Position numbers and translations under genes: made by a program. The notes under the pieces were generated by a model. That model had not been told where the DNA came from, searched no databases, and was given only the letters and a program-made list of their open reading frames with translations. Positions 59,065-64,000 of a stretch of 64,000 nt of DNA are shown here, piece by piece (the stretch's first letter is position 1; each line of letters starts with the position of its first letter). Source of the DNA: Microbacterium sp. HD4P20 (lineage in GTDB: Bacteria > Actinomycetota > Actinomycetes > Actinomycetales > Microbacteriaceae); NCBI RefSeq assembly GCF_019449275.2, contig NZ_JAHZQZ020000014.1, forward strand, positions 558,001-622,000, written 5' to 3'.

Positions 59065-59432
59065 TCGTCATCGACCCTTCGTCTCATGTCCCGCCGTTCG
59101 AGCAGTTGCGCGCGGGGCTCCTTGACGCCGTCTCGTCGGGCGAGCTCGCCGCGGGCGAGCGGCTGCCCACGGTGCGGCGGCTGGCCGAAGACCTCGGCGT
59201 CGCGCCCGGTACCGTCGCCCGTGCGTACCGCGAGCTCGAGGCAGCCGGGATCATCGAGACCCGCGGACGCAACGGCACCTTCGTGTCGTTCCACGGCGAT
59301 CCCGCCCACCAGCAGGCCCAGCGGGCGGCGGCGGCCTTCGCCGAACAGGTGCGCGCGCTGCGGCTCGACACGGACGAAGCCCTGGCCCTCGTGGCAGCGG
59401 CCCTGCGCGCCGGCGGCACCGCGCCGGCCTGA
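59061..59432 (+). CDS. GntR-family (YtrA-type) transcriptional regulator
   Basis: 123 residues from ATG 59061 after GGAGGAA. The winged helix is PPFEQLRAGLLDAVSSGELA, RLPTVRRLAEDLGVAPGTVARAYRELEAAG and IIETRGRNGTFV; the short C-terminal helix pair (about 80-120) is typical of the YtrA subfamily, which lacks an effector domain and usually controls an adjacent membrane protein. It probably represses its own operon at the dyad 58117-58147. Confidence 0.92.
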   Translation: MIVIDPSSHVPPFEQLRAGLLDAVSSGELAAGERLPTVRRLAEDLGVAPGTVARAYRELEAAGIIETRGRNGTFVSFHGDPAHQQAQRAAAAFAEQVRALRLDTDEALALVAAALRAGGTAPA

Positions 59433-59434
59433 CC

Positions 59435-60520
59435 CTACGGCACGAGGGCCTCGTCGATCATCGCGACGACGTTCTCGGTGCCGTTGCGGGTGCCGACGGA
59501 TGCCGCGGCCGCCGTCATCGCGGCACGCCGGGTCTCGTCGGCCAGCAGCGGCACCACCTCGGACCGCACCCGATCGCCCGTGAACTCGGCATCCGGAATC
59601 AACACCGCCGCCCCGGACCGCACGGCGGACGCGGCATTCAGGGCCTGTTCCCCGTTGCCGACCGCGTATGGGACGTACACCGCGGGGATACCGAGGGCGC
59701 TGATCTCGCTGACCGTCGCCGAACCAGCGCGAGACACGATGAAGTCCGCCAGCGCGAAGGCGAAATCCATCCGGTCCAGGTACCGACGCACCGCATAGCC
59801 GTCCACGCCGGGATCGGACAGATCGGACCGCTCCCCCGTCGCGTGGAGAAGCTGCCAGCCGGCGTCGAGGACGTCTCGCCAGGCCCCACCGTGCCCATCG
59901 CCGAACGCCTCGTTCAGCCGTTGGGCCCCCAGCGACCCGCCGAACACGAGCACCACGGGCCGGGATGCATCGAGGCCGAAGTACGTAGCCGCCTCGCGGC
60001 GGACTGCCCCGCGGTCGAGATCGACGATCTCGCGCCGCAACGGCATGCCGACCACGCGAGCCCCCTTGAGCGGCGTGCCCTCGAACGCGACGCCGGAGCC
60101 GGCCGCCCAGCGCGCACCGAGCACGTTGGCAAGACCCGGCCGGGCGTTGGCCTCGTGCACGACGAACGGCACCCCGGCGCGCCGCGCCGCGACGTAGGCG
60201 GGGGCGGAGGCGTACCCGCCGAACCCGACGACGACATCCACGCGGCGGGCCGCGATGTGCTCCCGCACCTGTGCGATCGCGCGCCGGAACCGGTTCGGGA
60301 ACGCCACGGCCGCGCGGTTCGGCCGCCGCGGGAAGGGCACCTTGTCGACGAAGAGCAGCTCGTAGCCGCGCTCGGGCACCAGACGCGACTCGAGTCCCTC
60401 CCGCGTGCCGAGCACGAGCACATCGGAGGCGGGTTCGCGCGCACGCAGCGCGTCGGCGACGGCCAGGAGCGGGTTGACGTGCCCGGCGGTGCCGCCGCCG
60501 GCCAGAAGGTAGGTCGTCAT
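59435..60520 (-). CDS. murG: UDP-GlcNAc:lipid I N-acetylglucosaminyltransferase
   Basis: 361 residues from ATG 60520. Forms lipid II on the cytoplasmic face. LLAGGGTAGHVNPLLAVADAL, VVGFGGYASAPAYVAAR, VVHEANARPGLANVLG, FGGSLGAQRLNEAF and ISRAGSATVSEISALGIPAVY with YAVGNGEQALNA are the family motifs. Two bases separate its stop from the convergent GntR gene. Confidence 0.97.
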   Translation of the reverse strand: MTTYLLAGGGTAGHVNPLLAVADALRAREPASDVLVLGTREGLESRLVPERGYELLFVDKVPFPRRPNRAAVAFPNRFRRAIAQVREHIAARRVDVVVGFGGYASAPAYVAARRAGVPFVVHEANARPGLANVLGARWAAGSGVAFEGTPLKGARVVGMPLRREIVDLDRGAVRREAATYFGLDASRPVVLVFGGSLGAQRLNEAFGDGHGGAWRDVLDAGWQLLHATGERSDLSDPGVDGYAVRRYLDRMDFAFALADFIVSRAGSATVSEISALGIPAVYVPYAVGNGEQALNAASAVRSGAAVLIPDAEFTGDRVRSEVVPLLADETRRAAMTAAAASVGTRNGTENVVAMIDEALVP

Positions 60521-60602
60521 CCGCACGATTCTCCCACGGGCGCGTCGGCACACCGTGACGTGACGGACAGGGGACGGATGCCGCGCCCGCCGGATCCGCG
60601 AC

Positions 60603-61871
60603 TCAGCCCCGCGTAGCGGCTTCGCGTGTGCGGCGAGCGCGCGCCTGCGCGATCGCGGCCTCCCGCCGCGCGACCGAGGCGGGCAGCGTGCGGGCGAACG
60701 AGAGCAGCACACCGCACGCGAGCAGCACCGACAGCAGTGACGTCCCGCCCTGCGACATGAACGGGAGCGGCACACCGAGCACCGGGAACACACGCAGCAC
60801 GACGCCGATGTTGATCAGAGCCTGGCCCACGATCCACACCGTGATGCCGCCGGCGGCGATGCGCACGAACGGGTCGTCGGTCTTGCGGATCACGTGGAAC
60901 GCCCCCACCGCGAAGAGCGCGAACAGTGCCAGCACAACGGCGCACCCGATGAGGCCCAGCTCTTCGCCGACGATCGCGAAGATGTAGTCGTTCGCAGCCG
61001 CCGGAAGCCAGTCGTACTTCTCACGCGAGTTGCCCAGGCCCAGCCCGAAGATGCCGCCGCTCGCGAGGCCCCAGATTCCGTGGAGGGGCTGATAGCAGTC
61101 GTTGAAGTAGTCGTCGAGGCAGTTGGGATTCAGGAAGCTCATGAACCGGCGCATACGGTCCGGGCTCGTGAGGAAGTAGAAGGCGACGAACCCGGCGGCG
61201 GCGAGGGCGGGGAGAACGAAGACCCGAAGCTTGACTCCGGAGAAGAAGAGCGCGCCGAGCACCACCAGCACCAGGATCATGGCGGTGCCGAGGTCCCGAC
61301 CTGCGATGACCGTGGCGATTGCCAGGCCGGCGACCGGAACGAGTGGGATATACACATGGCGCCAGTCGGCAAGGAGTGTCCGCTTGCGAAACAGCACGAA
61401 GGCGACCCACAGCGCGAGGGCGAGCTTGAGGAACTCCGACGGTTGCGCCTGGAAGCCGCCGATGTTGATCCAGTTGCGGTTCCCATCGGCCTCCTCCTGG
61501 CCTAGAGGAGTGAACACCAGCAACTGCAAGACGACGGCCAAGATGAGTGCCGGCCACGCGATCCGCTTCCAGAAGCTCAGTGGGAAGCGGCTGGCGATGA
61601 GCATGAGAGGGATGCCGATGATCGCGAAGAGCCCCTGCTTGAGCACGATCTCCCAAGGCGCCTCGCCGCGGGCGGTCGCCGTCGCAGACGTCGCCGACAG
61701 CACCATGACGAGGCCGAAGACGGTCAGCAGCAGGGTGGTCGAGGCGATGAGGAGGAACTCGCTCGGCACGGGAGCGAACACCCGCCCCAGCGACACGCGG
61801 GCCGCAAGGCCGCGCTTGGCGGATGGCTCAGGCTGGCCCGGCCGGACCGGTCGGGTCTCGGTGGTCGTCAT
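60603..61871 (-). CDS. ftsW: Peptidoglycan glycosyltransferase FtsW
   Basis: 422 residues, ten membrane helices (SEDS family). GLVMVLSATSATATARG, NRNWINIGGFQAQPSEFLKLAL, AGRDLGTAMILVLV, RMRRFMSFLNP and LPFMSQGGTSLLSVLLACG are conserved. Septal glycan polymerase acting with a class b PBP. Its start overlaps the end of murD by 44 bases; no strong ribosome-binding site is seen, so translation may be coupled. Confidence 0.96.
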   Translation of the reverse strand: MTTTETRPVRPGQPEPSAKRGLAARVSLGRVFAPVPSEFLLIASTTLLLTVFGLVMVLSATSATATARGEAPWEIVLKQGLFAIIGIPLMLIASRFPLSFWKRIAWPALILAVVLQLLVFTPLGQEEADGNRNWINIGGFQAQPSEFLKLALALWVAFVLFRKRTLLADWRHVYIPLVPVAGLAIATVIAGRDLGTAMILVLVVLGALFFSGVKLRVFVLPALAAAGFVAFYFLTSPDRMRRFMSFLNPNCLDDYFNDCYQPLHGIWGLASGGIFGLGLGNSREKYDWLPAAANDYIFAIVGEELGLIGCAVVLALFALFAVGAFHVIRKTDDPFVRIAAGGITVWIVGQALINIGVVLRVFPVLGVPLPFMSQGGTSLLSVLLACGVLLSFARTLPASVARREAAIAQARARRTREAATRG

Positions 61872-63375
61872 CCTCAGCCCCCGCCCCGATCCGTTCCTTC
61901 ACCGCTGCCGCGAACTTCTCGCCGCGATCCGCGTACGACGCGAACTGATCGAAGGATGCTGCGGCGGGAGCGAGCAGGACCACGTCCCCGTCACGTGCCA
62001 CCCCGACCGCCAGCTCGACGACCCGCGTCATGACTCCCTCAGTCTCATCGGCCTCGACCTCGAACACCGGCACCGCCGGCGCGTGTCGTGAGAACGCCGC
62101 GATCACGGCGTCGCGCTCGGCGCCGATAACGACGGCGGCCTTCACCGATGACCCGCGTTCGGCGACGAGGTCCGAGATGTCGACGCCCTTGAGGAGCCCG
62201 CCGACGATCCACACCGCGCCGGGGTAGGCCGCGAGTGACGAGGCCGCCGCGTGCGGGTTGGTCGCCTTGGAGTCGTCCACCCACGTGATGCCCGCATGAC
62301 GCGCCACGACCTCGATGCGATGGGGGTCGAGACGGAAGCCCCGCAGTGCGTTGCGAATGGCCGCCGGCGCGACGTCGAGCGATCGCGCCAGGGCGGCCGC
62401 CGCGAGGATGTTGGCCGCGATGTGCGGTGCACCCAGGCCTTGAGCGGCGAGGTCGGCGACCGTCGTCAGCTCGAGCGCGCTGGTGCGGCGGTCGTCGAGG
62501 AAGGCGCGGTCCACCAGGATGCCGTCGACCACACCGAGGTCGCTCGGCCCGGGGACGCCGAGATCGAACCCGATGGCACGCGCGCCCTCGACGACGTCGG
62601 CGTCCTCGACCATGTGGCGGGTGGCCGCATCCGCCTTGTTGTAGACGCAGGCCACGCGCGTGTTGTCGTACACGTGCGCCTTGGCATCGCGGTAGTCCTC
62701 GAACGAGCCGTGCCACTCGAGGTGGTCGTCGGCGAGGTTCAGGCACACCGCGGCGTGTGGCGACACGGGGTCGGGGCCGACCTGCAGCCCGAGGTACCAC
62801 AGCTGGTGACTCGAGAGCTCGACGACGAGCGCATCGAACCCGGCAGGGTCGCGTACCGCGTCGAGCACGGGCGTCCCGATGTTTCCTACGGGGGCCGCAC
62901 GCAGCCCGCCGGCGACGAGCATCGTCGCAGTCAGCCGCGTCGTGGTCGTCTTCCCGTTCGTCCCGGTGACGAGGATCCAGTCCGCGAGGGCGCCATCGGC
63001 GCGCACCACCTTGTCGCGCACGCGCCACGCCAGCTCGATGTCTCCCCACAGCCCGATGCCCGCCTCGCGGGCCCACGCGATGACGGGATGCCGCGGAGGG
63101 AACCCCGGCGATGCCACGACGACCTCGGGGGCGAACTCCGAGAGCTCGGCGGGGACGGCGTTCAGTGCGCCGGTCCACAGGCGGGCGCCGATGACGGGCA
63201 GCAGACGCGCGTACTCCTCATCGGCCTTCTCGGTGAAGACGAAGACGTCGGCGCCGAGTTCGGCGAGGGTGTCGGCGACTGAGAACCCGGTGACCGACAG
63301 CCCCAGCACGGCGACGCGCAGGCCCTTCCAATCGGCGTTCCAGCTCGTGAGCCCGGCGAGTCGGTCTGAGGTCAT
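61828..63375 (-). CDS. murD: UDP-N-acetylmuramoyl-L-alanine-D-glutamate ligase
   Basis: 515 residues from ATG 63375, which overlaps the mraY stop (ATGA). Adds D-Glu to the stem peptide. AVLGLSVTGFSVADTL, VTGTNGKTTTTRLTATML, VELSSHQLW, NLADDHLEWHGS, WVDDSKATNPHAA and LLAPAAASFDQFASYADRGE are present. Upstream ATG 63390 is a weaker choice inside mraY. Confidence 0.97.
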   Translation of the reverse strand: MTSDRLAGLTSWNADWKGLRVAVLGLSVTGFSVADTLAELGADVFVFTEKADEEYARLLPVIGARLWTGALNAVPAELSEFAPEVVVASPGFPPRHPVIAWAREAGIGLWGDIELAWRVRDKVVRADGALADWILVTGTNGKTTTTRLTATMLVAGGLRAAPVGNIGTPVLDAVRDPAGFDALVVELSSHQLWYLGLQVGPDPVSPHAAVCLNLADDHLEWHGSFEDYRDAKAHVYDNTRVACVYNKADAATRHMVEDADVVEGARAIGFDLGVPGPSDLGVVDGILVDRAFLDDRRTSALELTTVADLAAQGLGAPHIAANILAAAALARSLDVAPAAIRNALRGFRLDPHRIEVVARHAGITWVDDSKATNPHAAASSLAAYPGAVWIVGGLLKGVDISDLVAERGSSVKAAVVIGAERDAVIAAFSRHAPAVPVFEVEADETEGVMTRVVELAVGVARDGDVVLLAPAAASFDQFASYADRGEKFAAAVKERIGAGAEDDDHRDPTGPAGPA

Positions 63376-64000
63376 GTCCGCGAGAGCCATTCGACGTAGA
63401 AGAATCCGACCCCCGAGACGGCGAGCAGGCCGGCGATGATCCACATGCGCACGACGATGGTGATCTCGGACCAGCCGCGCATCTCGAGGTGGTGGTGCAG
63501 CGGGCTCATGAGGAACAGGCGCTTGCCCCGCGTGATCTTGAAGTAGATCCGCTGGAGGATGACCGAGCCCGAGGCGATGACGTAGACACCGGCGACCAGG
63601 ATCAGCAGGAGCTCGGTGCGCGTCAGGATCGCCATCGCGGCGATGACGCCGCCGATCGCCATCGAGCCCACGTCGCCCATGAAGACGTTCGCCTTCGGCG
63701 CGTTCCACCACAGGAACCCGATGAGGGCGCCGACGAACGAGGCCGAGACGATGGCGAGGTCGAAGGGGTCGCGCGTCGGGTAGCAGGCGGCCTGCGCGGC
63801 GGTCGACAGGGCTTCCCCTCCCCAGCACGCCTGGTTGAACTGCCAGAAGGCGATGAGGCTGTATGCGCCGGTGACGAAGATGCCCGAGCCTGCCGCCAGG
63901 CCGTCGAGCCCGTCACTGAGGTTGACCGAGTTCGACGTGGCGACACCGATGATCGAGATCCACAGCAGGTAGAGGATCCAGCCGACGATGAGACCCAGTG
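63372..64000 (-). CDS. mraY: Phospho-N-acetylmuramoyl-pentapeptide transferase (N-terminal part beyond window)
   Basis: The frame is open to the last base; the C-terminal 209 codons are present. Seen are NSVNLSDGLDGLAAGSGIF (catalytic Asp-rich loop), NAPKANVFMGDVGSMAIGG and the signature FLMSPLHHHLEMRGWSE near the end. It makes lipid I from UDP-MurNAc-pentapeptide in the membrane. Coupled by ATGA to murD. Confidence 0.97.
   Translation of the reverse strand, partial: LGLIVGWILYLLWISIIGVATSNSVNLSDGLDGLAAGSGIFVTGAYSLIAFWQFNQACWGGEALSTAAQAACYPTRDPFDLAIVSASFVGALIGFLWWNAPKANVFMGDVGSMAIGGVIAAMAILTRTELLLILVAGVYVIASGSVILQRIYFKITRGKRLFLMSPLHHHLEMRGWSEITIVVRMWIIAGLLAVSGVGFFYVEWLSRT

Overview
The window is a 64 kb piece of a very GC-rich actinobacterial chromosome. 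Gene content and order point to the Microbacteriaceae, most likely Microbacterium or a close relative. This is an inference from: the uvrA-uvrB-coaE-rpsA neighbourhood; trpD divergent from ctaE-qcrCAB; a mraY-murD-ftsW-murG-murC-ftsQ-ftsZ division cluster followed by yggS-sepF-yggT-divIVA-lspA-rluD; Wag31-type DivIVA; CtaF; and a MetP/MetS-type transporter. No phage, insertion sequence, CRISPR array, rRNA or tRNA was seen.

Layout. 0-15.4 kb: excision repair (uvrA, cut by the window start, and uvrB), a secreted nucleotidase, an OhrR-type regulator with palindromic operators, coaE, and a two-component system (response regulator on +, histidine kinase coupled to a degenerate GGDEF membrane protein on -), a GIY-YIG protein and rpsA. 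15.6-20.6 kb: small metabolic and accessory genes (DUF503, SDR, methionine/alanine-type NSS importer with its small subunit, PEP mutase/isocitrate lyase family, YchJ, DksA/TraR, a lipoprotein). 20.9-25.2 kb: a tightly overlapped four-gene operon for a nonulosonic (sialic-acid-like) sugar: a sialyltransferase-like protein, a CMP-sugar synthetase fused to a KdsC-like phosphatase, a short NeuB and a second putative glycosyltransferase. 25.4-28.6 kb: 5'-3' exonuclease, PHP phosphoesterase with a coupled 26-residue leader ORF, trpD. 28.8-38.3 kb: the respiratory chain, ctaE-qcrC-qcrA-qcrB on + facing ctaC-ctaD-ctaF on -, with a rhodanese and a PP2C phosphatase between, and erpA beside it. 38.4-50.2 kb: M20 dipeptidase, DUF3043, pyrD, nrdR, hisD, a membrane protein, dnaE, a relic of an ECF sigma factor inside a strongly palindromic gene-free stretch, DinB, GNAT and NUDIX genes. 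50.2-64 kb: rluD, lspA, divIVA, yggT, sepF, yggS, ftsZ, ftsQ, murC, then an oppositely oriented membrane protein/GntR cassette that splits the dcw cluster, then murG, ftsW, murD and mraY (cut by the window end).

The most unusual parts are the nonulosonic acid operon (no NeuC, NeuB without its SAF domain), the regulatory DNA of the response regulator (three 11-bp-phased repeats, two long hairpins and a coupled upstream ORF), the GntR cassette and its long inverted repeat inside the dcw cluster, and the nested 101-bp palindrome beside the sigma-factor relic. No completely new system is proven; these are the loci where something undescribed is most likely.
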